Positions 39,538 to 48,184 are shown, numbered from the stretch's first letter. The stretch: 64,000 bases of DNA from Mycolicibacterium mageritense (GCF_010727475.1 NZ_AP022567.1:1178001-1242000); one strand, 5' to 3'. Numbers and translations: made by a program. Notes: generated by a model not told the origin, from the sequence alone.

Positions 39538-41370
39538 TCATCCCAGATACGGTAGAAATTGGCTCAGATCGCCCCGAAACACTGTTACTGCTCCGTCGGG
39601 GGACACCTGCATCGCAACCCCCAGCTGAGGTAGCGTCGGCAAGACCATTTTCGTTCCATCAGGCAGCGTGGCGATCCCCGCCGTCGCGCCGAAAGCCCTT
39701 TGCGAAGCTATGTTCGCGACCTGCGCCGCATCCGCCTGACCGAGGTTCAGCGCAGTTACCCGATCGGCCAGTGTCTGAGTTTGAGAAGGTCCGCCGGCCG
39801 GAAGCGAAGCGACTTCTTCACCGATCTGGGTGCCGATCGCGTCGGGAGCGTGGTGCTCGACGGTCACGTCTGGCAGCGGCGCATGATGCTCGACGACCGG
39901 GGCCGGATGGTGTGGGGCGGGGGTGTCGACGACGTCATGCGGGATACGTGCGTCGGCGACGTCGTCGAGGGCGCCGCGGGCGAGGGCTCCTTCTCCGCCG
40001 AACGGGAGGGTCGCGGCGCCTGCGGTGGCATCGAATGCCCTCTGCCCAGCCCAGTAGGCAGGGTTGTCGGTCGCGGCCTTGAACTCGTCCGCGATGCCTC
40101 TGACCAAGGTGCCGTACGGATCCTTGATGACGTCTTCGGCGGTTCCGACGACACCGGTACCCAAGTCCTTCCAGGCGTCCTTGAAGTTGTCGAATCCGTC
40201 TTGGCCCGTCAGTCGGTGGACGGAGTCCTCCAAGCCGCGCCACGCATCGCCGAACCCGTCGCCGAAGCCCGGTTTGGGCATCGCTTCCGGCGTGGGCGGG
40301 GTGTAGGGCGCCACAGGCTGCTGAGCCTTGGCCACCATCTCGTTGAGCCGCTGCTCGATCTGGTCAGGCGGAACCCCCTGCTGCTGCAAGAGCGGTCGCG
40401 TCGCGGACTTGAACTCTTCGACACGAGCGGGATCCAGCTTCGGCGCTGCGGCGGGCGCCGGTTGAGGGCGTTCCTGCGGTCCGACAGGCGGCTGCACATT
40501 GCCGAGCACCTCCGGCAGCCCGCCCGGCGTTGCCTCGCCCGGCTTGGCCGGCTGACCGTCCGCCGGCTTCCCCTCCGGGGGAGGATCGTTGGCGCCCCGC
40601 AGGTCTCCAAGGTCACCGCCGGCGTCGCCTGTGACCGTCGGCTTCCCGTCGGATTTCTTCGCGGCGTCCTCGACCGACTTCGGGACCGCGAACGGGCCGA
40701 TCTGACCCGTCGCCTGTTCTGCAGGGGGCTGGGGCTTGTCCTTTGCGTCTTCGGGCGGCTTGTCCTGCACCTTGTTGTCGACAAGCTGGATCGTGCCCTC
40801 GCCGTCTCGTCCTTCGCCCTCGCCTTCGAACTTGATCCCTTCAAGCTCACCGGCTTTCGCCTGCAGGCGCTGGCCGACGTGGGCGTCCGCGGCGACGAGC
40901 CGCTCGGCGTTCCATCGGATGTCTTCGGCGTGCTCGGCCGCGGCCGCCTGCCGCGCACCCGCGGTGGACTCGTCGCTCTCACGGGTGTCGGTGACCGAGA
41001 GGTCTTCGCCGACGCTGAACCCGTCCTCCTCAGTCTCGGCGATGGCCGCGAGCACGTCGCGCTTAGCCGCGTTGATGTCCGTGACGCCATTCTCGGCGAT
41101 GCCGGCGGCCTCACGCAGCACCGTGCCGTGACTGCCGACGACACCGATGTCGGCGGTGACTCGGCTAAGGGCGGCGTCCTTCGCGTCGCCCTCCCACGTC
41201 GTGCCGCCGGGCGACGAGATGTTCTGGCGGTGCTGGTCGAACAGATCCTCGGACGCGGTGGCGGCGCTACGCCAGCCGGTAGCGGCGTTGGCCAGGTCCG
41301 AGGTGTCCCACTCCTCGACCTCCGACCGGGTGGGTAGAACACCACCCGAGCCGGAAGGAGCAGCGCTCAC
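39538..41370 (-). CDS. Candidate type VII secretion effector with WXG-like N-terminus
   Basis: 610-aa protein starting at GTG 41370. Residues 1-150 are helical with a WXG-type core (TGWRSAAT and TTWEGDAKDAAL, about 60 residues into the protein), like mycobacterial EspB/CpnT-type N-termini. Residues about 180-375 form a Pro/Gln/Asp-rich linker. After that comes a helix-rich part (DGFDNFKDAWKDLG, DPYGTLVRGIADEFK) and a C-terminal about 110-aa module ending LPDGTKMVLPTLPQLGV and FRGDLSQFLPYLG, which I do not recognise. The architecture (secretion domain, linker, variable end) is that of polymorphic toxins. It overlaps both neighbours. Confidence 0.7.
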   Translation of the reverse strand: MSAAPSGSGGVLPTRSEVEEWDTSDLANAATGWRSAATASEDLFDQHRQNISSPGGTTWEGDAKDAALSRVTADIGVVGSHGTVLREAAGIAENGVTDINAAKRDVLAAIAETEEDGFSVGEDLSVTDTRESDESTAGARQAAAAEHAEDIRWNAERLVAADAHVGQRLQAKAGELEGIKFEGEGEGRDGEGTIQLVDNKVQDKPPEDAKDKPQPPAEQATGQIGPFAVPKSVEDAAKKSDGKPTVTGDAGGDLGDLRGANDPPPEGKPADGQPAKPGEATPGGLPEVLGNVQPPVGPQERPQPAPAAAPKLDPARVEEFKSATRPLLQQQGVPPDQIEQRLNEMVAKAQQPVAPYTPPTPEAMPKPGFGDGFGDAWRGLEDSVHRLTGQDGFDNFKDAWKDLGTGVVGTAEDVIKDPYGTLVRGIADEFKAATDNPAYWAGQRAFDATAGAATLPFGGEGALARGALDDVADARIPHDVVDTPAPHHPAPVVEHHAPLPDVTVEHHAPDAIGTQIGEEVASLPAGGPSQTQTLADRVTALNLGQADAAQVANIASQRAFGATAGIATLPDGTKMVLPTLPQLGVAMQVSPDGAVTVFRGDLSQFLPYLG

Positions 41371-41645
41371 ACACTCACCGTCGTGATGGCTTCGCCACCG
41401 TCCTCGTCGGTGGTGTCGTACCGCGCGCTGCTCACTGACATATCACCGGCCTGGCCGGTGACACGTTGTGCGTGCCGTGCCTGCACGGCAGTCAGGGCGG
41501 CGTTCACCGCAGCCACACCGGCACTACTCGGTCTCGACCCGGATGCGCCGCCGGACTCGACGCCCAGCAATGCCGAGGTGGCGAATTCACTGTCAGCGGC
41601 AGCTGTCCGCAGACCCACCGAATCGACTTCAAGGTCGTTTGCCAT
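41367..41645 (-). CDS. EspC-like type VII secretion target protein
   Basis: 92-aa helical protein of the ESX-1-associated EspC/DUF2580 type: N-terminal NDLEVDSVGLRTAAADSEF helix, a Ser/Gly-rich hinge, a second helix AAVNAALTAVQARHAQRV, then the secretion motif YDTTD (YxxxD) at 76-80. Such proteins are exported with a partner by an ESX system. Start ATG 41645 has a GAGGG 7 nt upstream; the frame opens at a TTG two codons earlier. The stop overlaps the effector start as GTGA, so the two should be made in equal amounts and may be co-secreted. Confidence 0.75.
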   Translation of the reverse strand: MANDLEVDSVGLRTAAADSEFATSALLGVESGGASGSRPSSAGVAAVNAALTAVQARHAQRVTGQAGDMSVSSARYDTTDEDGGEAITTVSV

Positions 41646-41674
41646 CGCCAATCCCTCAATCGACGAACACCTGG

Positions 41675-41693
41675 TCGTGAGACTGTCTCACGA
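41675..41693. promoter_or_regulatory. Perfect palindrome upstream of the type VII locus
   Basis: TCGTGAGAC-T-GTCTCACGA, 9-bp perfect arms around one base, 29 bp upstream of the EspC-like start. It is either an operator or a hairpin in the 5' leader. The remaining spacer up to 41864 shows no gene. Confidence 0.6.
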
Positions 41694-41863
41694 TTTGCCC
41701 TCTCATTGACACACGTTTTGGTGCGGGGTCGGTGAGCGGTGAGTCATGGCCCGTACTTGATCCCGCAGGGCAACTCCAGCGCCGCGTCCATGTCTGTGCA
41801 CGACTGACTACTACCTTGGCCGTCGGTTCAACGGGCGGACCGGGCGCGACCTTCAGAGGTCAT

Positions 41864-42946
41864 CTAGACCCAGCCGATGTCCTCGATTGCAGTGGTGCCC
41901 TGCGGCGGCGTGCCCGGCGCGCCGGCCGGGGTGCGGGAGAACCGCGGCGCGGGCGCCGCCTGGTCGACCCCGCCGACCTCGATCAGGGTCGAGCGGGCCC
42001 GCAGGTGTTCGTTCTCGGCGGCCTCGCCCCAGGTCAGGACGGGCGTGACGCACGCGTCGGTGCCCGCGAAGATCTTGGTCCACTCGTCGCGGGTCTTGGT
42101 CGCGAAGCGTTCGGTGAGGATCTCACGCATCTCGTCGTAGCGCGCCAGCTCGAACTGGCCGGGAATCTCGTCGGCGTTCAGCCCGAGGCCGGTCAGCAGT
42201 TGCGCGAAGAACTGCGGCTCGATCGACCCGACCGCCATATAACCGCCGTCGGAGGTCTCGTAGGTCCGGTAGTACGGCGCACCGCCGTCGAGCAGGAAGG
42301 ATTCGCGTTCGTCGCGCAGCGACCCGGTGGCCCGCATGGTCCACATCATCTGCGACAGCATGCTGACGCCGTCGACCATCGCGGCATCGATCACCTGCCC
42401 CTTGCCGGAACGTTCCCGCTCGTACAGCGCCGTGACGATGCCGATGACCACGAGCATCGAGCCGCCACCGAAATCGGCGACCAGGTTCAGCGGGGCCACC
42501 GGCGGCCGGTCGCGGTAGCCGATCGCGGAGAGCGCGCCGGTCTGCGACAGGTAGTTGATGTCGTGGCCCGCGGTGCTCGCGAGCGGGCCGTCCTGACCCC
42601 AGCCCGTGATGCGCGCGAAGACCAGCCGCGGATTGACGGCCTCGCACTCGGCCGGCCCGATGCCGAGACGCTCACACGTACCCGGGCGGAAACAGTCCAG
42701 CAGCACATCGGCTTTGGCGGCCAGCTCCAGCAGCTTCTCCGGTTCTGCCTTGACGTCGAGATCCACGATGCGCTTGCCGCGGTGCAGCAGGTCGACGTTC
42801 TCGGCGGGCATGGTCAGCCCGCCCGGGCGGCGCACCCGGACCACGTCGGCCCCCAGATCGGCCAGCATCATCGCGGCGTGCGGGCCGGGACCGATGCCAC
42901 CGAGTTCGACAACTCTCACCCCATCCAAAGGGCCTCTGTCAGTCAT
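41864..42946 (-). CDS. CaiB/BaiF CoA-transferase family, alpha-methylacyl-CoA racemase type
   Basis: 360-aa protein, the same length as M. tuberculosis MCR-type racemases and the probable counterpart of Rv0855 (far). It interconverts (R)- and (S)-2-methylacyl-CoA esters in branched-chain lipid and sterol breakdown. The catalytic pair fits MCR: His128 in AGHDINYL and Asp158 in LVADFGGG. Start ATG 42946 is divergent from the 2-oxoacid decarboxylase gene with only 18 bp between starts, so the promoters must overlap. The open frame upstream of this ATG belongs to the antisense of the decarboxylase. Confidence 0.9.
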   Translation of the reverse strand: MTDRGPLDGVRVVELGGIGPGPHAAMMLADLGADVVRVRRPGGLTMPAENVDLLHRGKRIVDLDVKAEPEKLLELAAKADVLLDCFRPGTCERLGIGPAECEAVNPRLVFARITGWGQDGPLASTAGHDINYLSQTGALSAIGYRDRPPVAPLNLVADFGGGSMLVVIGIVTALYERERSGKGQVIDAAMVDGVSMLSQMMWTMRATGSLRDERESFLLDGGAPYYRTYETSDGGYMAVGSIEPQFFAQLLTGLGLNADEIPGQFELARYDEMREILTERFATKTRDEWTKIFAGTDACVTPVLTWGEAAENEHLRARSTLIEVGGVDQAAPAPRFSRTPAGAPGTPPQGTTAIEDIGWV

Positions 42947-42964
42947 GCCAGGCAGACTAGCGGG

Positions 42965-44632
42965 ATGACCGATCACGGCTACACCGTCGGTGACTATCTG
43001 CTGGACCGCCTCGCCGAACTCGGCGTGACCGAGATCTTCGGCGTACCCGGTGATTATCAGCTGGAATTCCTCGACCACATCCTGGCCCATCCGACCCTGC
43101 GCTGGGTGGGCGGCGCCAACGAGCTCAACGCCGGCTACGCCGCCGACGGCTACGGCCGGCTGCGTGGCATGGCCGCGTTGGTGACGACGTTCGGCGTCGG
43201 CGAGCTTTCCGCGGCCAACGCCGTGGCAGGCAGCTTCGCCGAGCACGTCCCCGTGGTACACATCGTGGGCGCGCCGTCGAAGGACTCGCAGGGCGCCCGA
43301 CGCATCGTGCACCACACCCTCGGCGACGGCGACTTCGAGCACTTCCTGCGGATCAGCCGCGAGATCACCTGTGCCCAAGCGAATCTGGCGCCGGCGACGG
43401 CCACCCGGGAAATCGACCGGGTGCTTTCGGAGGTGCGCGAGCAGAAGCGGCCCGGCTACCTGCTGATCGCCACCGACGTGGCGCGCTTCCCCACCGAGCC
43501 GCCTGTCGCGCCGCTGCCCCGCTACACCGGCGGCACGAGCCCGCGGGCGTTGTCGCTGTTCACCGAAGCAGCCGCGAAGCTCATCGACGACCACCAGCTG
43601 ACCGTCCTCGCCGATTTCCTGGTGCACCGGATGGGCTGCGTCGACCAGCTCAACGCGCTGCTCGCGGCCGACACCGTGCCACACGCCACGCTCATGTGGG
43701 GCAAGAGCCTGGTCGACGAGAGCTCGCCCAACTACGTGGGTATCTATGCCGGTGCGGCCAGCGAGAATTCGGTGCGTGAGGTGATCGAGGACGCGCCCGT
43801 GCTGGTGACCGCGGGGGTGCTGTTCACCGACATGGTCAGCGGCTTCTTCAGCCAGCACATCGACCCGGCCCGCACCATCGACATCGGCGTCAACCAGAGT
43901 GTGGTCGCCGGGCAGGTGTACGCACCGCTGGACATGGGCGCGGCGTTGGATGCGGTGACGGCGATCCTGTCCGAACGTGGCATCACCTCACCGGCATTGC
44001 CAGCATTACCCCGCCCGCAGGCCGCCGAGCCGCCCGCCCGTGATGCCGCTCTGACCCAGAAGGCGTTGTGGGACAGGCTCTCTGAGGCCTTGACGCCCGG
44101 CAATGTGGTGCTCGCCGATCAGGGCACGTCGTTCTACGGCATGGCCGGGCACCGGCTGCCGTCCGGTGTCACGTTCATCGGGCAGCCGCTGTGGGGTTCG
44201 ATCGGCTACACGCTGCCGGCCGCCCTGGGCGCCGGGCTCGCCGACCGCGAACGCCGCACGGTGTTGCTGATCGGCGACGGCGCCGCCCAGCTGACCGTCC
44301 AGGAACTCGGCGCGTTCGGCCGTGAAGGGCTGGCCCCGGTCGTGGTGGTGGTCAACAACGACGGCTACACGGTCGAACGGGCGATCCACGGTGTGACCGC
44401 CGACTACAACGACATCACCGGGTGGCGCTGGACCGAACTACCCACGGCGTTGGGCGTTCCGGGTGCGCTGACGTTCCAGGTGAGCACGTACGGCGAACTC
44501 GACGACGCGCTCACCGCGGCGGCCGCGACCCGCGATCGCATGGTGTTCATCGAGGCCGTGGTGGCCCGCATGGACATCCCGCCGCTGCTGACCGAGCTGG
44601 CGCAGTCCGCGTCGGCGGCGAATGCGGGTTGA
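42965..44632 (+). CDS. TPP-dependent 2-oxoacid (indolepyruvate/branched-chain) decarboxylase
   Basis: 555-aa thiamine-diphosphate enzyme, counterpart of M. tuberculosis Rv0853c, which decarboxylates branched-chain and aromatic 2-oxoacids to aldehydes. The cofactor-activating Glu53 is in GANELNAGYAADGYGR, the catalytic His pair is HHTLGDGD (116-117), and the Mg-TPP motif runs GDGAAQLTVQELGAFG to NNDGYTVE. It works in the cytosol as a tetramer. It starts 19 bp from the divergent racemase gene and converges on the FAD oxidoreductase with a 7-bp gap. Confidence 0.92.
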   Translation: MTDHGYTVGDYLLDRLAELGVTEIFGVPGDYQLEFLDHILAHPTLRWVGGANELNAGYAADGYGRLRGMAALVTTFGVGELSAANAVAGSFAEHVPVVHIVGAPSKDSQGARRIVHHTLGDGDFEHFLRISREITCAQANLAPATATREIDRVLSEVREQKRPGYLLIATDVARFPTEPPVAPLPRYTGGTSPRALSLFTEAAAKLIDDHQLTVLADFLVHRMGCVDQLNALLAADTVPHATLMWGKSLVDESSPNYVGIYAGAASENSVREVIEDAPVLVTAGVLFTDMVSGFFSQHIDPARTIDIGVNQSVVAGQVYAPLDMGAALDAVTAILSERGITSPALPALPRPQAAEPPARDAALTQKALWDRLSEALTPGNVVLADQGTSFYGMAGHRLPSGVTFIGQPLWGSIGYTLPAALGAGLADRERRTVLLIGDGAAQLTVQELGAFGREGLAPVVVVVNNDGYTVERAIHGVTADYNDITGWRWTELPTALGVPGALTFQVSTYGELDDALTAAAATRDRMVFIEAVVARMDIPPLLTELAQSASAANAG

Positions 44633-44639
44633 CGTCCGA

Positions 44640-46052
44640 TCACGAGGTGCCGGGTGCTCTTGCGAGTTCGGTGTGCCGCGGTCGCGAACCACGTTGCCGA
44701 CGGCGAAGATTGGCCCTAGCAACCCGGTACAGGATCGCCGGGTGGAACAACCGGGCCGGCCCGTCCACCAAGCCGGTCACCTTGAAGAACTGGGCGTGCA
44801 CCTCCGCATCGGTCTCGCAAGCGGTCAGCACCCGGTCGACAAAGCGATTGGTCATCCGCATCGTCGGCGTGCGGTGCCCTTCCACCTCCGGGAACGCCAG
44901 GTCGGAGCCCGCGGCCAGGGCCCATGCCACGCCGATCGATTTGGCCGCGGCCTGGAAGTAGCGTCGGGACAGGTTGGCGGTGCCGCCGGTCAATGCGTCC
45001 CGCAAGGCCACCGCGTCCATCGCGGCCACCGACATGCCCTGTCCGTAGATCGGATTGAAGCTGCACATCGCGTCGCCGCACACCAGCAGGCCGGCGGGGA
45101 ATCGTCGCATCTTGTCGTATCGCCGCCACTGGCTGGACGGCAGCCGGTGCTGCACCACCGGCGCGAGGGGTTCGCCGGCCCGCACGGCGTCAAGCAGATG
45201 AGGCGGCGCGAATTCCTCGACGAAGGACAGCATGCCGGGCAGATCCCGGGGCGGTTCGTGCCCCACCATTCCGTAGGTCGTGAAGATCCACACGTCGTTC
45301 TCGTAGCCGAACAGAAACATCCCGGTCGGGCGGCCCGGCACGGAGCTGATGATGACCAGCATCTCCTCGAGGGTGCCTGGAGGGATCCGCAGTTGCTGAC
45401 TGACGTACGTGGTGCGCATGACCACGTGGTCCTCGGTCGGTCGACCGTAGCCGAGCCTTTCCAGGCACACGGGGGTATTCGCGCCGCGCCCCCGGGCGTC
45501 CACGACCAGATCGGCCGCCAACTGCCGCTCGCCCGCACCGTCACGACCGACGACTCGCGCTCCGGTGACGCGGTTGCGGTCCGCCGTGGCGGTCAGTTCG
45601 GCGACGTCGTGGCCGTCCAGGATCGTGACGTTGCCGATGGCCTGCAGGCGACGCCGGACGTGGCATTCGAGTAGCGGCCTGCTCGGCTGGTACAGCGCCA
45701 TTTCCCGGTGATCGGCAGCAGTGCCTGCGGCTTTACCTGATCGCCGCATGAGGTGACCGCCGTAGGAAATGTGGAACCGCGACATCTCGCCGTCGTCCCA
45801 GACCGGGGCACCGGCGGCCACCACCTCGTCGAGGATCCCCGGAAAGAACTCCCGCACCGTCAGGGCACCTCGCGCGAGCAGCGCATGGACATGCCGCCCC
45901 TGGGGCACGCCGCGGCGATTGACGGGATCCTCGGGCAGCACATCCCGCTCGACGACCGTGACCGTGTCATAGAAGTCGGTAAGGACGCGGGCCGCCAGCA
46001 AGCCCGCCATGCTGCCGCCGAGAACCAGTGCGTGATCGCCGAGTTTCTGCAT
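44640..46052 (-). CDS. FAD-dependent oxidoreductase (monooxygenase/geranylgeranyl-reductase-like)
   Basis: 470-aa flavoprotein. It has the dinucleotide motif LVLGGSMAGLLAARVL near the start, VVDARGRGANTP in the DG position, and the GD motif VCGDAMCSFNPIYGQGMSVAAMDAVAL near 315. Proteins of this type hydroxylate or reduce hydrophobic substrates; the exact reaction is unknown. ATG 46052 fits the family start. An IS630-type element is inserted 68 bp upstream of it, which may have cut off the native promoter or regulatory region. Confidence 0.85.
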   Translation of the reverse strand: MQKLGDHALVLGGSMAGLLAARVLTDFYDTVTVVERDVLPEDPVNRRGVPQGRHVHALLARGALTVREFFPGILDEVVAAGAPVWDDGEMSRFHISYGGHLMRRSGKAAGTAADHREMALYQPSRPLLECHVRRRLQAIGNVTILDGHDVAELTATADRNRVTGARVVGRDGAGERQLAADLVVDARGRGANTPVCLERLGYGRPTEDHVVMRTTYVSQQLRIPPGTLEEMLVIISSVPGRPTGMFLFGYENDVWIFTTYGMVGHEPPRDLPGMLSFVEEFAPPHLLDAVRAGEPLAPVVQHRLPSSQWRRYDKMRRFPAGLLVCGDAMCSFNPIYGQGMSVAAMDAVALRDALTGGTANLSRRYFQAAAKSIGVAWALAAGSDLAFPEVEGHRTPTMRMTNRFVDRVLTACETDAEVHAQFFKVTGLVDGPARLFHPAILYRVARANLRRRQRGSRPRHTELARAPGTS

Positions 46053-46116
46053 CGCAACCCCTAGCGGTCCGGACGAATGGGCCGCTGGAATTGTCCGGCG
46101 CCGACGAAACGGCGAC

Positions 46117-47205
46117 CTAGTGTCCTGCGCCGGGAATTCGTTGAAGATATGAACCGAGTCGTTCGAAGATCTCGTCGGCGGTCTTGGTCCAGTTGAACGG
46201 GCGGGGGTTGTCGTTCCAGTCTGCGATCCACTCGCGAATGTCCTTCTCGAGGGCCTGAATTGAGCGGTGAACGCCGCGGCGCAGTTTCTGGTCGGTGAGT
46301 AACCCGAACCACCGCTCGACCTGGTTGAGCCACGACGAGTAGGTCGGGGTGAAGTGCATGTGGAATCGGGGATGGGCGGCAAGCCATTTGGTTACTGTCG
46401 GCGATTTGTGCGTCGAGTAGTTGTCGCAGATCAGATGGACGTCCAGGTCAGCGGGCACGGTGTTGTCCAACTTGGTCAAGAACTTCTTGAACTCGATCGC
46501 GCGGTGCCGGCGGTGAATCGAGCCGTAGACCTCGCCGGTGGCCACATCCAGGGCGGCGAACAAGGTGGTGATTCCGTGCCGCACGTAGTCATGGGTGCGG
46601 CGCTCGGGCATGCCGGGCATCATCGGCAGGACCGGCGCGCTGCGATCCAAGGCCTGGATCTGCGATTTTCATCGACGCAGAGCACCAGTGCCTTCTCCGG
46701 CGGGTCCAGATACAACCCACGACGTCACGGACCTTGTCGACGAACTGCGGGTCGTTGCTGATCTTGAAGGTGTCCACCTGATGCGGCTTGAGGCCGAACG
46801 ACTTCCAGATCCGTCCGACCGTTGACTTCGACAACCCGGTCTCAGCCGCCATCGAAGACCGCGACCAGTGCGTGGCGCCTTTGGGTTGACGCTCCAACGT
46901 GGCCACGATCAGCTGCTCGACCGCCTCGTCGGTGATCTTGCGCGGCGCACCAGGACGCGGCTCATCGGCCAGACCTCCAGTCGCGCCTCCAGGAACCGTC
47001 CACGCCATTTGCCGACCGTTTGCGGCCACACACCTTCATCAGCGGCGACTTCCTTGTTGGATTTCCCTGCCGCGCAACCCAACACGATCCGACAACGTTG
47101 GGCCAACGCCTGCGAGGACTTCGATCGACGGGCCCACCGCTGCAACGTCTCACGTTCGTCGTCGGTCAACACCAACTCGACTACCGGCCTACCCCTGGTT
47201 CCCAC
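46117..47205 (-). pseudogene. IS630 transposase with three frameshifts
   Basis: The coding sequence starts at GTG 47205 (RPVVELVLTDDERETLQRW) and ends at 46117, but needs three frame changes. Near 46974 a G is missing after EARLE; near 46714 a T is missing after RDVVG; near 46675 one base is missing in the VDEKSQIQA region. Each lies in or next to a short homopolymer. The DDE domain is readable: VDE first acid, LICDNYSTHK, and SSWLNQVERWFGLLTD with the last Glu. The stop TAG uses the duplicated target TA plus the next base. Confidence 0.88.
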
Positions 47206-47249
47206 CCGCCAATTCTACAATTAATCAACTAATTTACGGCGCAGGACAC
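46120..47249 (-). mobile_element. IS630-family insertion sequence
   Basis: 1130-bp element with perfect 13-bp terminal inverted repeats GTGTCCTGCGCCG (46120-46132) and CGGCGCAGGACAC (47237-47249). It is flanked by TA on both sides (46118-46119 and 47250-47251), the target duplication typical of IS630/Tc1 elements, here in the context CTAG. The transposase inside is frameshifted, so this copy is probably immobile unless the shifts are sequencing errors. Confidence 0.9.
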
Positions 47250-47305
47250 TAGAGTAGGCCACTACCCCAATTGGTCGACCGGTCGTCGACGGTTCACCGA
47301 ATCCG

Positions 47306-47346
47306 ACGAAAATGTCGTGCCATCAACGGATATACGACATTTTCGT
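47306..47346. terminator. Inverted repeat after SRPBCC gene
   Basis: Perfect 13-bp arms ACGAAAATGTCGT (47306-47318) and ACGACATTTTCGT (47334-47346) around 15 nt. It lies 17 bp after the minus-strand SRPBCC stop and could end that transcript. The AT-rich arms could also be a regulator site, perhaps once serving the FAD gene before the IS arrived. Confidence 0.5.
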
Positions 47347-47363
47347 AGAACTCGGCGCGGGCG

Positions 47364-47807
47364 CTAGCCGCCCTTCTTGACCTTGAGTACCTGCTTGCGC
47401 AGGCCGTCGGTCGCGGTTTCGACGCCACCTTTCATGGTGCGCTTGAGAATGAACCCGGGCAGCGGGACCGCCAGGTCGATCGTGATGTCGAACCGCACCC
47501 GCGTCTTGTCGCCCTCGGGCGTCAAGGTGTAGCTGGCATCCTGCGCCTTGAGCTGTCCGGCCCGGATCAGCGTCCAGCTCACCTTGTTCTCGCTCCAGGT
47601 GTACTCGACCACCTGCTCGTCGGTCAGCCCCGCGGCCTTGATCCGCATCTTGACCCGATGCGGCCTGCCGTCGTCGTGCGTGTCGAGGATCTCGGCGCTC
47701 TGGTACTGCGGGGACCAGGTCGGTGTCGCCTCGACGTCGGCGACGACGTCGAGGATCTCCTGCGGCGTCGCCTCGATCACTACTTCCCGGGAATCGCTGG
47801 TTGCCAT
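47364..47807 (-). CDS. SRPBCC (polyketide cyclase/START-like) protein
   Basis: 147-aa SRPBCC fold, paralogous to the protein at 34968-35411 and of the Rv0854/Rv0856/Rv0857 group. Shared features are SREVVIEATPQEILDVVADVEATPTW, HRVKMRIKAAGLTDEQVVEYTW and TRVRFDITIDLAVPLPGF. The C-terminus is Lys/Gly-rich. It should bind a hydrophobic ligand; no partner enzyme is adjacent. A -10 box TACTCT ends 6 nt before the ATG, so the mRNA is probably leaderless. It is divergent from the UBP zinc-finger gene. Confidence 0.86.
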   Translation of the reverse strand: MATSDSREVVIEATPQEILDVVADVEATPTWSPQYQSAEILDTHDDGRPHRVKMRIKAAGLTDEQVVEYTWSENKVSWTLIRAGQLKAQDASYTLTPEGDKTRVRFDITIDLAVPLPGFILKRTMKGGVETATDGLRKQVLKVKKGG

Positions 47808-47839
47808 GCGCGAAGAGTACTCGGGCTACGCTCGGCGAC

Positions 47840-48184
47840 ATGACCAAAGTCGACCCGGCAGCTCCGCCCAGCGGCACCGGTTGTGTGGAATGCGAAGCTG
47901 ACGGCGGCTGGTGGATCCACCTGCGGCGCTGCGCGGCGTGCGGGCACATCGGCTGCTGTGACGATTCGCTCGCCAAACATGCTTCGGCGCACTGGCGCGA
48001 AACCGGGCATCCCATCATCCGCTCGTTCGAGCCGGGCGAGGACTGGTTCTGGGACTTCGAAACCAACGAGTACTACGACGGTCCCGAACTCGCGCCGCCG
48101 CAGAACCATCCGACAGACCAACCGGTACCGGGCCCGGAGGGCCGCGTGCCTGCGAACTGGGTCTCGCAGCTGCGCGAACGCTAG
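47840..48184 (+). CDS. UBP-type zinc-finger protein
   Basis: 114-aa protein with a UBP-type (ubiquitin-hydrolase-like) zinc finger at 15-60: CVECEADGGWWIHLRRCAACG, GCCDDSLAKHASAHWRETGHPII; the Cys-x2-Cys pairs and late His residues are the metal ligands. The C-terminal half is acidic and Pro-rich. In actinobacteria these proteins are of unknown role. A -10 box TACGCT ends 7 nt before the ATG, a leaderless start. The end overlaps the convergent FAD gene by 4 nt. Confidence 0.85.
   Translation: MTKVDPAAPPSGTGCVECEADGGWWIHLRRCAACGHIGCCDDSLAKHASAHWRETGHPIIRSFEPGEDWFWDFETNEYYDGPELAPPQNHPTDQPVPGPEGRVPANWVSQLRER

Noticed and set aside
39700..41337. 545-codon plus-strand frame opposite the type VII effector candidate
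   Set aside because: The minus-strand gene has domain structure and overlapping operon neighbours; the plus frame lacks a ribosome site and known motifs.
46061..46387. Minus-strand frame reading from the IS into the FAD gene leader
   Set aside because: Artefact of the insertion; the FAD gene has its own canonical start at 46052.
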